In this document: one piece after another, positions 1 to 8,984 of the stretch
How positions within the stretch are numbered: position 1 is the stretch's first letter
Layout of the letters: every line of letters starts with the position of its first letter
Assembly: GCA_002694685.1 (NCBI GenBank)
Contig: NZMW01000010.1
Location: forward strand, 124,001 to 188,000
Direction: 5' to 3'
Length of the DNA: 64,000 bases
Source: Balneola sp.
GTDB lineage: Bacteria > Bacteroidota > Rhodothermia > Balneolales > Balneolaceae
Made by a program: the position numbers and the translations under genes
Notes under the pieces: model-generated
Database searches by the model: none
What the model was told of the DNA's origin: nothing
Seen by the model: only the letters and a program-made list of their open reading frames with translations

Positions 1-75
1 TTAATGGGTGGTGATGTAGAACCTCGCCGGGAATTCATTGAGCGTAATGCTAAGTACGCCACTATCGATATTTGA
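1..75 (+). CDS. gyrB: DNA gyrase subunit B, C-terminal end (partial)
   Basis: The window opens inside a reading frame of 24 codons ending in TGA at 73-75. The peptide contains GDVEPRREFIERNAKYA, the conserved C-terminal tail of GyrB, the ATPase subunit of DNA gyrase. gyrA starts 45 bases downstream on the same strand, which supports gyrB over parE. The rest of the gene lies upstream of the window. Confidence 0.9.
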   Translation, partial: LMGGDVEPRREFIERNAKYATIDI

Positions 76-120
76 TCCAATTAATCTGAATACAGACTAA
101 CCTTTTTTACTACCTGATTT

Positions 121-2601
121 ATGGCCAGAGAAAAAATTATACCTATTACTATAGAAGACGAAATGCAGTCTTCCTACATCGATTATTCGATGTCGGTTAT
201 TGTATCCAGGGCTCTTCCTGATGTTAGAGATGGCTTAAAGCCTGTTCACCGACGTGCACTTTACGGAATGAACGACCTGGGGATGTATCATAATCGTAAC
301 TACAAGAAAAGTGCCCGTATTGTTGGTGAGGTTCTTGGTAAGTACCACCCTCACGGTGATACTGCTGTTTATGATTCCATTGTTCGAATGGTTCAGGATT
401 TTTCGCTTCGCTACCCACTCGTTGACGGTCAGGGAAACTTTGGCTCCATTGACGGTGATAGCGCGGCTGCTATGCGTTATACTGAAGTCCGCATGGATCG
501 CCTTTCAGAAGAACTTCTTTCTGACATCAACAAAGAAACGGTTGACTACCAGCCTAACTTTGATGATACCCTTGAAGAGCCAACCGTTCTTCCAAGTATG
601 TTGCCGAATCTCCTGCTAAATGGAGCTTCCGGTATCGCTGTTGGTATGGCGACTAATATGGCTCCACATAATATGACGGAAGTCATTGACGGAGTTACCG
701 CCTATATCGACAATCCGGATATCGAAATTAAGGCACTAATGGAACACATTACGGCTCCTGATTTCCCTACTGCTGGTATTATTTATGGATATGAAGGTGT
801 TAAAAACGCTTATGAAACGGGTCGTGGTAAAGTAACGCTCCGTGCACGTGCCAATACTGAAGAGCTTCGTGGTAATCGTGAGCAAATCGTTATTACTGAG
901 ATTCCTTATCAGGTTAATAAAAGCACGCTTATTCAGAAAATTGCCTCTCTTGTAAATGATGAGAAGATTACTGAAATCTCAGAGGTTCGTGATGAGTCTG
1001 ACAGAGAAGGAATTCGCGTTGTCATTATTTTGAAGCGATCTGCAAATGCAGGCGTTGTACTTAATCAATTATATAAGTACACCCAGATGCAGACTACTTT
1101 TGGTATTATCAACCTCGCCCTTGTAAAAGGCAGGCCAAAAGTAATGGATCTCAAAGAGCTGATTTATCACTTTGTAGAGCACAGAGTTGATATTATCATC
1201 CGACGTACCATGTATGACCTGGATCAAGCGGAAGCTCGGGCGCATATTCTTGAAGGTCTTAAAATTGCTCTTGATAACCTGGATGAAGTTATTAAAACCA
1301 TTCGGGCATCTAATAATCCTTCAGAAGCTAACATTGAACTTCGTAAGAAGTTTGCCCTTACAGATATTCAGGCTAAGGCAATCCTGGACATGCGCTTACA
1401 AAAGCTTACCGGCTTAGAGCGTGAAAAGATTGATGGTGAATACAGAGAGATTATTGACAAAATTTCTGATTATCGCGAAATCTTATCTAACCGTGACAAG
1501 CAAACATCTATTATTAAGGAAGAGCTTGCAGATCTAAAAAAACGATATGGCGATGGGCGAAGAACTCAGGTAGTTCACTCTGCTGACGACTTCAACATCG
1601 AAGACATGATCGCGAATGAAGATGTCGTTGTGACTATTTCCAACAAAGGGTTTATAAAACGCATGCCCGTAAGTGGATATCGCCGACAGCGCCGTGGTGG
1701 AAAAGGAATGAAAGGCACCACAACCCGCGATGAGGAATATGTAGAACATTTATTCGTAGCCACAACCCACAACTATATTCTATTCTTTACAGAGAAAGGA
1801 ATGTGTTACTGGTTGAAGGTTTATGAAATACCAGAAGGAGGTCGACTCGCAAGAGGTCGTGCTATTGTCAACCTTATCGAATTAGATAAGGATGATGCCA
1901 TTAAAGCCTTTGTTCCGGTCAAAACCCTTGAAGATGAAGAGTACATTAACGAACACTCTATCATCATGGCCACAAAAGATGGGCAGGTTAAGAAAACTAC
2001 CCTCGAGGCTTATAGTCGCCCAAGAAGGGATGGAATCATTGCTATCAACATTAAGGAAGGCGACAGCTTATTAGCTGCTGAGCTAACTGATGGTGAAAGT
2101 AATATCATTCTTGCCAACAAAAATGGTAGAGCTATACGATTCCACGAAAGTGACGTTCGAGATATGGGCCGAAACACTTCCGGTGTAAAAGGTATGACAC
2201 TCGGCAAGAAAGATGAAATTGTGGACATGGTTGTCATTAAGAACACTCATGAAGCAACTGTTCTTGCAATGTCAGAAAACGGTTATGGTAAACGCTCTCT
2301 TGTAGATGATTACAGAGAACAATCAAGGGGCGGTAAAGGCGTTATTACATTGAAGATAACTCCTAAGACCGGTGACCTGATTGCCCTTAAAGAAGTTACC
2401 GATCATGATGATTTAATGATCATCACTGAGAAAGGGAAGGTAATTAGAATGAGTTGTGGAGGTATTCGAACAATGGGTCGAAATACTCAAGGTGTTCGAA
2501 TCATGCGCCTCGACTCTGATGGTGCTATTGCAGCCGTAACAAGAGTTGTCAATGAAGAAGAAGGTGATGACGACGAAGGAGGAGAAGGCGATGAAGATTA
2601 A
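121..2601 (+). CDS. gyrA: DNA gyrase subunit A
   Basis: This is the 826-residue breakage-reunion subunit of the type II topoisomerase that introduces negative supercoils. The winged-helix/tower region fills about residues 30-480. The DNA-cleaving tyrosine is Tyr120 in [11 protein letters not shown]. The quinolone-determining region reads [10 protein letters not shown], so the position equivalent to E. coli Ser83 is Thr81 and Asp85 is kept. The C-terminal beta-pinwheel starts with a GyrA box, QRRGGKG, near residue 525, which separates it from ParC. The protein ends in a very acidic tail. There is no clear Shine-Dalgarno; the ATG follows gyrB by 45 bases, so the two are probably cotranscribed. 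A strong hairpin terminator follows. Confidence 0.98.
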   Translation: MAREKIIPITIEDEMQSSYIDYSMSVIVSRALPDVRDGLKPVHRRALYGMNDLGMYHNRNYKKSARIVGEVLGKYHPHGDTAVYDSIVRMVQDFSLRYPLVDGQGNFGSIDGDSAAAMRYTEVRMDRLSEELLSDINKETVDYQPNFDDTLEEPTVLPSMLPNLLLNGASGIAVGMATNMAPHNMTEVIDGVTAYIDNPDIEIKALMEHITAPDFPTAGIIYGYEGVKNAYETGRGKVTLRARANTEELRGNREQIVITEIPYQVNKSTLIQKIASLVNDEKITEISEVRDESDREGIRVVIILKRSANAGVVLNQLYKYTQMQTTFGIINLALVKGRPKVMDLKELIYHFVEHRVDIIIRRTMYDLDQAEARAHILEGLKIALDNLDEVIKTIRASNNPSEANIELRKKFALTDIQAKAILDMRLQKLTGLEREKIDGEYREIIDKISDYREILSNRDKQTSIIKEELADLKKRYGDGRRTQVVHSADDFNIEDMIANEDVVVTISNKGFIKRMPVSGYRRQRRGGKGMKGTTTRDEEYVEHLFVATTHNYILFFTEKGMCYWLKVYEIPEGGRLARGRAIVNLIELDKDDAIKAFVPVKTLEDEEYINEHSIIMATKDGQVKKTTLEAYSRPRRDGIIAINIKEGDSLLAAELTDGESNIILANKNGRAIRFHESDVRDMGRNTSGVKGMTLGKKDEIVDMVVIKNTHEATVLAMSENGYGKRSLVDDYREQSRGGKGVITLKITPKTGDLIALKEVTDHDDLMIITEKGKVIRMSCGGIRTMGRNTQGVRIMRLDSDGAIAAVTRVVNEEEGDDDEGGEGDED

Positions 2602-2633
2602 TTTCTTCATTGAGTTTTTACTCTAAATAAATA

Positions 2634-2670
2634 TCAAAAAAAGGGCTTCAATTTATTGAAGCCCTTTTTT
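2634..2670. terminator. Bidirectional intrinsic terminator between gyrA and the WYL regulator
   Basis: A perfect inverted repeat with arms AGGGCTTCAAT and ATTGAAGCCCT and a 2-base loop is flanked by A7 on the left and T6 on the right. It can end transcription of gyrA (plus) and of the convergent mnmG-rsmG-WYL group (minus). Confidence 0.9.
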
Positions 2671-2690
2671 ATTACTCAAAATTTTATCCC

Positions 2691-3629
2691 CTAATCTTCT
2701 AACATTTTTTCCAGAAGAGCTTTTCTTTTTTCAACCAGTGCTTCAGGTTTTTCAATTTTCACTTTATTTCCAAACTGAAGAAGCCATTCATTGATATAGT
2801 CCAAATTATCAAATTCAAACTCTATCTTAATAATTTTAGAATTTCCGTCTTTTTTCTTAATTATTTTAGCCGGCAGATTCGCTTCTAACCGCCTCAACGC
2901 GCCCTCATTGACTTGTAGTATTATAGATTGAGAGCTCTCGTCAGAACGAAAAATTAACCCCTCTACGTCTAATTCTTTCTTTAGCTCGTATTTTTCTTCC
3001 AAAATTTGCACATCGTTTACTTCTTCGAGAATAAAATTCCGTATTTCTCCTCTCAAGTGGGATTTTCCAATGACATTCCAGTGATCCTGGTAAAACACTA
3101 AAATATACGGGTCAATTTTTCTTATCCCTTTTTCTCCTGACTTTGTTGTGTATTCAAATTGCATTCTTTTTTGCTGAGCTATAGCGCTGCTAATTAAATA
3201 CCAACTTCCCCCTTTCTTTTTCTTGCCTCCAAATTTTAGAAATGGATCTACAATAGTGCGCCCCTCCAGGGAAGTCATAAAAGTTTTTAGTTCATCCGGA
3301 AGAACGTTCTTTATTTTGACCTCAACTCCTTTTGCGTCTTCTACTAGTCCCTGATCAACTTGAGACTTCACAAAATTCAGCCCTACCATTATGGTTGCAA
3401 GCTCTTTAGATGTAAACATTAACGGGGGAACCTTATAACCCTCAATTAAACCATACCCCGAATAGCGGTCCCAGGTTACCGGCACATTAATTTCTTGTAA
3501 AGCATTGAAATCTCGGAATATAGTTCGCCTGCTTACATCAAAACGCTCAGCCAGCTCGTCTACTGTTAATCGCTTCCCGGGCTGTTGAAGTAAAAGCATT
3601 AACTTGAGTCTTCTTTCTGAGCTATTCAT
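2691..3629 (-). CDS. WYL-domain transcriptional regulator (YafY-like)
   Basis: The 312-residue protein has an N-terminal DeoR/HTH_11-type helix-turn-helix (about residues 7-60, LTVDELAERFDVSRRTIFRD), a central WYL domain (about 140-215) and a WCX-type C-terminal region. Such proteins are one-component regulators, often of DNA-damage or defence genes, with the WYL domain sensing a ligand that is usually unknown. It follows rsmG by 3 bases on the minus strand, so it is probably cotranscribed with mnmG-rsmG, an unusual partner for tRNA/rRNA modification genes. Its target is not evident. Confidence 0.85.
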   Translation of the reverse strand: MNSSERRLKLMLLLQQPGKRLTVDELAERFDVSRRTIFRDFNALQEINVPVTWDRYSGYGLIEGYKVPPLMFTSKELATIMVGLNFVKSQVDQGLVEDAKGVEVKIKNVLPDELKTFMTSLEGRTIVDPFLKFGGKKKKGGSWYLISSAIAQQKRMQFEYTTKSGEKGIRKIDPYILVFYQDHWNVIGKSHLRGEIRNFILEEVNDVQILEEKYELKKELDVEGLIFRSDESSQSIILQVNEGALRRLEANLPAKIIKKKDGNSKIIKIEFEFDNLDYINEWLLQFGNKVKIEKPEALVEKRKALLEKMLED

Positions 3630-3632
3630 CTT

Positions 3633-4283
3633 TTATTGTTTTGTGATTTCTACCATCGCCTTTCCTTCATAGAAAGAATGATTAAACCCCTTCTCCAAAT
3701 CAACGACCTTAATACTTAGAGGCTCATTAATACCCTCGAGTTCTTCTTCAACTTCTTCTCCACCCTTCAAAAGAACAATCGAAGTCCACGGCTTTTCACC
3801 CAAAAGATCTATAAGATCGTTAACCTTAAAAGCGTGCTTTGACACTACCACCCCTCCTTTCGGGATGTCGACCTTTTTAATTGAAACCGTGCTAGAGCTA
3901 ATGTTGCTCAACCCTATCCCTGTAGCCATATGCTTACAAGCCATAACTTTCTTGGAAACAATATCATTTAGCATTATATGCTTTGAAGGATAAGTAATTG
4001 CCAGAGGGATACCCGGTAGCCCCCCACCGGTACCCGAGTCTATAATCAACTTGCTTTCCTTGAACAACTTAGACTGGGTCACCACAAGTGAATGCTCTAC
4101 ATGATGTGTTATTGTTTCACGTGAAACATCCCGGCTTATAAGGTTCACTCTTTTGTTCCACCACATTAACCGGTCAATGTACTCGCTAAGGTTTTGCTTA
4201 TTCGCCTGCCACAAAGCATGAACCCCCGCGACGTGCTCGGGTTTAAATTCCTCGCGAATAATTTCATGTTTCACGTGAAACAC
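3633..4283 (-). CDS. rsmG: 16S rRNA (guanine-527-N7)-methyltransferase RsmG
   Basis: RsmG (GidB) methylates N7 of G527 in 16S rRNA using SAM. The 216-residue protein matches the family length and has the SAM motif SGTGGGLPGIPLAI near residue 88. The start codon is GTG at 4283-4281; the peptide begins MFHVKH, which is the translation of a parS site. A second parS is translated as VSRET near residue 54. mnmG ends 2 bases upstream, the classical gidA-gidB pair, but no parA or parB follows. It is unclear whether ParB binding at the start codon affects expression. Confidence 0.95.
   Translation of the reverse strand: MFHVKHEIIREEFKPEHVAGVHALWQANKQNLSEYIDRLMWWNKRVNLISRDVSRETITHHVEHSLVVTQSKLFKESKLIIDSGTGGGLPGIPLAITYPSKHIMLNDIVSKKVMACKHMATGIGLSNISSSTVSIKKVDIPKGGVVVSKHAFKVNDLIDLLGEKPWTSIVLLKGGEEVEEELEGINEPLSIKVVDLEKGFNHSFYEGKAMVEITKQ
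4113..4128. promoter_or_regulatory. parS centromere-like site (internal to rsmG)
   Basis: The sequence TGTTTCACGTGAAACA is a perfect 16 bp palindrome identical to the broadly conserved chromosomal parS consensus bound by ParB. It lies in rsmG, where it is read as VSRET. Confidence 0.92.
4267..4282. promoter_or_regulatory. parS centromere-like site overlapping the rsmG start codon
   Basis: This is a second perfect copy of TGTTTCACGTGAAACA, 154 bp from the first. It begins at the second base of the rsmG GTG start codon and is read as FHVKH, a different frame from the other copy. Confidence 0.92.
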
Positions 4284-4285
4284 CT

Positions 4286-6172
4286 TTAGTTTTTGAGGTA
4301 AACCATCAGTACAGAGAGGTCGCTGGCCGATACGCCGCTAATCCTGCTGGCCTGTCCAATTGTTTCGGGCTTTATTTTCGATAGCTTCTGCGCACCCTCT
4401 GTTGATAAGCTCTTGATGTTAGAGTATTCGACTTGTTCTGGGATGTTCATATTCTCCTGTTTCTCCATCTCCCTCACCATCTCGAATTCTTTTTCTATAT
4501 AGCCGGCATACTTAATTTGAATCTCAACTTGCTCAAGAACCTTTTCGTCCTGACTGATTTCATCTATTCGATTAGCTAGCTCTCCATCATATTCCATCAT
4601 CTCTTGTAAAGAAATCTCGGGGCGCAATAGAATCTTAACCGCCTTCATCGGCTGACTCATTGTCGAACTATCTTTACTCTCTAAAAGCGGGTCGGTTTTC
4701 TCTGGTCGAACAGTATAATCCTTAATTAAATCATCAAGTTTATCAATGGCCTCTTGCTTAATGCGGACTTTTTCTAGCCGCTCATCTGAAGCAAGCCCTA
4801 TCTTATGACCTATTTCTGTAAGTCTTAAATCGGCATTATCCTGGCGAAGCAGTATGCGATGTTCTGCTCGGGAGGTGAACATTCTATATGGTTCTTCTGT
4901 CCCTTTATTAATAAGATCGTCAATGAGAACCCCTATGTAAGCTTCGGATCTTTGTAAGATAAGAGGCTCTTTGCCCTGTGCGGAAAGGCCTGCGTTTATT
5001 CCAGCCATCAAACCCTGACAGGCTGCTTCTTCATAACCAGTGGTCCCGTTGATTTGACCGGCAAAGAAAAGCCCTGATACGATCTTTGTTTCCAAAGAGC
5101 GCTTAATTTGGTGCGGTGGAAAATAATCATACTCGATAGCATACCCGGGACGAATCATAATTACTTCTTCAAAACCAGGGATACTTCTTAGTGCTTTATA
5201 CTGAACATCTTCTGGAAGAGAGGTTGAAAAACCATTTAAATACATCTCATAAGTATTCCATCCCTCAGGCTCGAGAAACAGCTGGTGCTGATCTTTGTCT
5301 GCGAATCTGTTAATCTTGTCCTCTATACTTGGGCAGTACCTTGGGCCTATAGATTTAATTCTTCCATTAAACATCGGACTTCTGTCGAAACCCGTTTTTA
5401 AGACTTCGTGTACTTCAGTATTTGTGTATCCAATCCAACAAGACATCTGCTCTTCCAAAGAAGGAAGTTTGTCGGTTAAAAAAGAAAATGCAGTTGGCTC
5501 ATCATCTCCATATTGTTCTTCTAATTGAGAATAGTCCACCGTTCTCCCATCTACTCTTGGCGGGGTTCCTGTTTTAAGACGGCCAACTTCGAAACCCAAC
5601 TCTTCAAGAGAAGCAGAGATACCAACAGAAGCTCTCTCTCCGGAGCGACCTCCGCCGTAATTAGATTCACCGATATGTATAAGCCCGTTGAGAAAAGTCC
5701 CGCTAGTCAGAATCACAGCTTTTGCATAAAACTTTTGCCCCGTTTGAGTAACAACTCCTTTCACTTTATTGCCATCTTCAGAGATAAGGTCAACAACGTT
5801 GTCTTGCCTGAAGAATAGGTTCTCTTTCTGCTCAAGCTTTTCCCTCATCTTTTGAGCATACAACATTCGGTCGCTTTGGCATCGTGGGCTCCACATCGCT
5901 GGACCTTTGCTTTTATTAAGCATCCTGAACTGGACTCCGGACTCATCACTTACAATACCGGAAAGCCCCCCTAAAGCATCAATTTCTCTAACTAGTTGTC
6001 CTTTAGCAACACCTCCCATGGCCGGGTTACAAGACATTTTGGCTATAGCTTCAAGATTCATTGTAATTAAAAGTGTTTTTGCTCCAACCTGAGCTGCAGC
6101 CCCCGCGGCTTCACTTCCTGCGTGGCCTCCACCAACTACAATAACATCATATTGAGGATCTAAAACGGACAT
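4286..6172 (-). CDS. mnmG: tRNA uridine-5-carboxymethylaminomethyl modification enzyme MnmG
   Basis: MnmG (GidA) works with MnmE to place the (carboxymethyl)aminomethyl group on U34 of certain tRNAs, using FAD, NADH and methylene-THF. The 628 residues match the family. The FAD-binding motif [12 protein letters not shown] is at about residues 12-23, followed by the family blocks [31 protein letters not shown] and [10 protein letters not shown]. It leads the minus-strand group mnmG-rsmG-WYL. mnmE is not in the window. Confidence 0.97.
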   Translation of the reverse strand: MSVLDPQYDVIVVGGGHAGSEAAGAAAQVGAKTLLITMNLEAIAKMSCNPAMGGVAKGQLVREIDALGGLSGIVSDESGVQFRMLNKSKGPAMWSPRCQSDRMLYAQKMREKLEQKENLFFRQDNVVDLISEDGNKVKGVVTQTGQKFYAKAVILTSGTFLNGLIHIGESNYGGGRSGERASVGISASLEELGFEVGRLKTGTPPRVDGRTVDYSQLEEQYGDDEPTAFSFLTDKLPSLEEQMSCWIGYTNTEVHEVLKTGFDRSPMFNGRIKSIGPRYCPSIEDKINRFADKDQHQLFLEPEGWNTYEMYLNGFSTSLPEDVQYKALRSIPGFEEVIMIRPGYAIEYDYFPPHQIKRSLETKIVSGLFFAGQINGTTGYEEAACQGLMAGINAGLSAQGKEPLILQRSEAYIGVLIDDLINKGTEEPYRMFTSRAEHRILLRQDNADLRLTEIGHKIGLASDERLEKVRIKQEAIDKLDDLIKDYTVRPEKTDPLLESKDSSTMSQPMKAVKILLRPEISLQEMMEYDGELANRIDEISQDEKVLEQVEIQIKYAGYIEKEFEMVREMEKQENMNIPEQVEYSNIKSLSTEGAQKLSKIKPETIGQASRISGVSASDLSVLMVYLKN

Positions 6173-6343
6173 TACTCTCTGTTTTTTAATGATTTAACTT
6201 ACTTAAAAAATCAGTTACTTCTCTCTAAGATAAGAAATTGTTTTTTCTCTGCACTATTTGACAAAACTGAACACCTATAATTATAATGCAGCTAACCAAT
6301 GTTTTCGTTAAAGACAACTATAGGTGAAGTTGCCCCAAACAAA

Positions 6344-6371
6344 AAAAGCTTCCATAAAATGGAAGCTTTAA
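6344..6371 (-). terminator. Intrinsic terminator downstream of tRNA-Asp
   Basis: An inverted repeat, AAAGCTTCCAT / ATGGAAGCTTT with a 3-base loop, is followed on the minus strand by T7. It lies just past the 3' end of the tRNA gene. Confidence 0.8.
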
Positions 6372-6375
6372 TTTG

Positions 6376-6449
6376 CGATCCGGAAGGGACTCGAACCCTC
6401 GACCTCCTGCGTGACAGGCAGGCGTTCTAACCAACTGAACTACCGGACC
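6376..6449 (-). tRNA. tRNA-Asp (GTC anticodon)
   Basis: On the minus strand a complete cloverleaf of 74 bases can be folded. The acceptor GGTCCGG pairs with CCGGATC (one G-U), and the anticodon stem CCTGC/GCAGG encloses CTGTCAC, giving anticodon GTC. The D-arm (TAGTTCAGTTGGTTAGAA) and the T-loop (GGTTCGAGTCC) are typical. The discriminator base is G and CCA is not encoded. Confidence 0.96.
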
Positions 6450-6464
6450 TTTTTGAGAGCATCA

Positions 6465-6494
6465 AATATACCAACCATATCGATTGGAAGTCAA
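6465..6494 (-). promoter_or_regulatory. Sigma70-like promoter for tRNA-Asp
   Basis: On the minus strand TTGACT (6494-6489), 18 bases, then TATATT (6470-6465) lie 15 bases before the tRNA 5' end. This fits a vegetative sigma factor recognising the classical -35/-10 form at this tRNA. Confidence 0.6.
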
Positions 6495-6527
6495 GCTCTT
6501 TCTTAAAAAACTTCATTTCAAAAAAAT

Positions 6528-6555
6528 GAGGATCACGAACTCAATCGTGACCCTC
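6528..6555 (-). terminator. Intrinsic terminator of the glutathione peroxidase gene
   Basis: On the minus strand GAGGGTCACGA and TCGTGATCCTC form a stem with one bulge, and the run ATTTTTTT follows. It lies 33 bases past the stop codon at 6588. Confidence 0.8.
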
Positions 6556-6587
6556 TTATCGGGATGGTAATGGAAAAAAACTTTTTC

Positions 6588-7136
6588 TTATTTCGCTAAT
6601 TCTTTTTCCAGAGCGCTCAGCAGTTCTTCACTCTCTGGCTTAACTCCACTTCTAAACCTTCTTTGTAGAGAACCATTTTTATCAATTAAAAATTTCTCGA
6701 AATTCCATTTTATCTCTCCTTCAAAATCAGGATTTGATTGAGAAGTCAGGTACTTAAACAGCTCAGCCTGATCTTCCCCTTTAACTGATACTTTAGAGAA
6801 CATTGGGAAGTCAACTCCATACTCAAGGGTACAGAACTGCTTAATCTCTTCATCGCTTCCTGGCTCCTGACCATTAAAGTTATTCGCTGGGAACCCAAGG
6901 ATTATCAAGCCATCATCCTTATGAGCTTCATAAATATTTTGTAGGCCTTCATATTGAGGAGTATATCCACATTTAGAAGCCACGTTTACTACCAGGACAA
7001 CTTTGCCTTTATACTCGCTCAGCGAAACTTCTTCGCCATCTATGTTTTGAACGTTGAAGTTATAAAAAGCTGTTTCAACGGTACCATTGCCTGAAGCCAT
7101 TGCAAACATCATTAGAAGTGTTATAAAAATTTTCAT
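6588..7136 (-). CDS. Glutathione peroxidase-family thiol peroxidase, secreted
   Basis: The 182-residue protein begins with a short hydrophobic signal-like segment (residues 1-15). It then has the GPx thioredoxin-fold blocks: NVASKCGYTPQY with the peroxidatic Cys56, FPANNFNGQEPG, and WNFEKFLID. The active residue is cysteine, not selenocysteine. Bacterial enzymes of this type usually reduce peroxides with thioredoxin rather than glutathione. The signal peptide suggests a periplasmic location. It is monocistronic, with its own terminator, and diverges from the gene at 7199. Confidence 0.9.
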   Translation of the reverse strand: MKIFITLLMMFAMASGNGTVETAFYNFNVQNIDGEEVSLSEYKGKVVLVVNVASKCGYTPQYEGLQNIYEAHKDDGLIILGFPANNFNGQEPGSDEEIKQFCTLEYGVDFPMFSKVSVKGEDQAELFKYLTSQSNPDFEGEIKWNFEKFLIDKNGSLQRRFRSGVKPESEELLSALEKELAK

Positions 7137-7198
7137 TGAAATATTTTTTTCTTCGATCGTTAGTCTTTAAACTATTTCAATCAATAAAATCATTCCCA

Positions 7199-7927
7199 AT
7201 GAATAAAGCTCTAATTAAATTTTCGCTGCTTACTGCTCTTTGTCTGATTCCTATCTGGGCAACTGCACAAATGTTTTCTGTTGGGAATGAAGCCGAGAGA
7301 AGAGCGAACCCTTTTGCCCCCTTCCTTCGTGTTGGTGTTCTTCCGATCGACTTTAGCTTCACCGGCGATCCTTCAGCGCTATCGAACGGATCATCCCTAG
7401 CCTTTAGCGGAACCACCGCACACCTTGCTTTCGAACAAGGGGGGTTTAATTTGGGAGTGAGTATGGGGGGCGACTTTAGCGGGCTCGATGACAGAAAGTA
7501 TTTTGACCTAAGTCTTGAGTTTACAAATCCATTTTATTTCATAAGAAGACCGAACTTTGGAGCAGGCGTACCCATCCAACTAGGCACCAAGCTTACCAGT
7601 GTGAGGAGTGATGCTATTAGCGATGAATTTTCACAAACCAATCTCAGCGCAGGCGCGGGTGCAATTGTCCGTTTTATCACCCCTGAGAAGTTTGGGATAA
7701 CAACGAAGTTTATTCCAAGTGTTGGGTTCAGTACAGCAAGTGGAGGTTTAATTGGAGGTAATGTATTTTCAATGAAAGGAAAAGCCCGTATAGATTTTTA
7801 TAACCTCATTTTTAGTAAAAACATAAGTATTGGATACGATTACATTTTTGATTCTTATAATATTGACGGGCAAGAATACGATTATGATCTATCCGGTCAT
7901 GCAATAACCTTAGGCATCTCTTTGTGA
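7199..7927 (+). CDS. Outer-membrane beta-barrel-like protein of unknown function
   Basis: An ATG at 7199 gives 242 residues starting with a clear signal peptide (MNKALIKFSLLTALCLIP, cleavage likely after ATAQ). A longer frame from 7136 would put 21 extra residues before the signal and is unlikely. The mature part alternates hydrophobic and polar residues with many Gly, Tyr, Phe and Asn, ending in GHAITLGISL, which resembles a terminal barrel strand. No named family is recognised. Its stop overlaps the next gene's start (GTGA), so the two are translationally coupled. Confidence 0.7.
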   Translation: MNKALIKFSLLTALCLIPIWATAQMFSVGNEAERRANPFAPFLRVGVLPIDFSFTGDPSALSNGSSLAFSGTTAHLAFEQGGFNLGVSMGGDFSGLDDRKYFDLSLEFTNPFYFIRRPNFGAGVPIQLGTKLTSVRSDAISDEFSQTNLSAGAGAIVRFITPEKFGITTKFIPSVGFSTASGGLIGGNVFSMKGKARIDFYNLIFSKNISIGYDYIFDSYNIDGQEYDYDLSGHAITLGISL

Positions 7928-8223
7928 AACCTGAAAAATTCCTTCTCGAGCTTGAACAAATACTAGAACAAGCAGGCTATACCCTTCGCAAAGAGCGGGG
8001 TTCTTTTAGAGGTAACGAGTGTATTATAGAGGGACAAAAGCTCGTGATGGTGAATAAGAATAAACCTGTAGAGTCTCAGCTTGGAACAATGGGGCGAGTA
8101 CTTGGCCAAATCGATCTAACAGGAGTTTACATTAAGCCGGCTGTGAGAAAAAAACTGGATGACCTTTGGGACCAACTTGCTGTAACTCCCGAAGAAACAT
8201 CTGAGGACTTTGAGTTAGAATGA
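7924..8223 (+). CDS. Small conserved-looking cytoplasmic protein, unknown function
   Basis: This 99-residue frame starts at GTG, overlapping the preceding stop by 4 bases, and ends overlapping the next start by 4 bases. It has no signal peptide or membrane segment. The N-terminal half is mixed helix and strand (LLELEQILEQAGYTLRKERG, FRGNECIIEGQKLVMVNKN); the C-terminal half is helical and acidic. Coupling on both sides suggests a real gene, but no domain was recognised. Confidence 0.75.
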   Translation: MKPEKFLLELEQILEQAGYTLRKERGSFRGNECIIEGQKLVMVNKNKPVESQLGTMGRVLGQIDLTGVYIKPAVRKKLDDLWDQLAVTPEETSEDFELE

Positions 8224-8984
8224 AAATAACTTTTTTAGGAACAGGCACATCAATGGGCGTTCCGGTAGCGGGGGGATTCAGGCGCGAGAAACTAGCCCAC
8301 GACCCTAGAAACGAGCGGACTCGGTGCTCAGTTTGGATTCAGGTAAACGGGAAGTCTATTTTAATTGATGCCGGACCTGAGTTTAGAATTCAAAGCATTC
8401 GGGCAAGAATTAAAAAAGTTGATCACTTTCTTATCACTCACGAACACATGGACCATATATCAGGGATCGATGATCTTCGTGTTTATTCCTACATAAACGA
8501 TGCCCCCATTCCTTCTTATTCCTCAGCACAGTGCATACGATCTATAGAAAAGCGTTTTGATTATATGTTTGGTGATGATAAGTATCCCGGATCAACTTCA
8601 CTTGATTTAAAAGAAGTTTCTGCCCCCTTTGTATTAGATGGTGTGGACATTACACCCCTACCCGTAAAGCATGGCTCTCTTGATATTCTTGGATTCAGGG
8701 TAAACGACTTTTCTTACCTGACAGACGTAAAGCATATCCCTGAAGAAACCCTTCAGAAAATAAAAGGATCTAAAGTAATCGCCCTAAGCGCGTTGCGGTG
8801 GGAGCCCCAACACCCAACTCATCTTACCATTCCTGAAGCTGTAGAAGTCCTTGAGGAGTTAGACATACCTGAAGCTTACCTTATTCACATGAACAGTTAT
8901 GTTGATCATGAACCAACCAATAAGCGGTTACCTGAACACATCAATCTGGCATATGACCAACTCTCTATAGAGATTCCAGATTAA
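8220..8984 (+). CDS. MBL-fold metallo-hydrolase, PhnP-like phosphodiesterase family
   Basis: The 254-residue protein has the metallo-beta-lactamase signature THEHMDH (His74, His76, Asp78, His79), an upstream LIDAGPEF strand, the later YLTDVK acidic ligand, and a C-terminal LIHMNSYVDHE. The N-terminus FLGTGTSMGVP is typical of PhnP / phosphoribosyl cyclic phosphodiesterases and related nucleases. No phn genes are nearby, so the substrate is open. Its stop shares TTAA with the convergent guanylyltransferase gene. Confidence 0.85.
   Translation: MKITFLGTGTSMGVPVAGGFRREKLAHDPRNERTRCSVWIQVNGKSILIDAGPEFRIQSIRARIKKVDHFLITHEHMDHISGIDDLRVYSYINDAPIPSYSSAQCIRSIEKRFDYMFGDDKYPGSTSLDLKEVSAPFVLDGVDITPLPVKHGSLDILGFRVNDFSYLTDVKHIPEETLQKIKGSKVIALSALRWEPQHPTHLTIPEAVEVLEELDIPEAYLIHMNSYVDHEPTNKRLPEHINLAYDQLSIEIPD

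Noticed and set aside
121-2601. Thr81 at the quinolone-resistance position of GyrA as acquired resistance
   Set aside because: A non-Ser residue there can be natural in a lineage; without relatives for comparison it is not evidence of selection.
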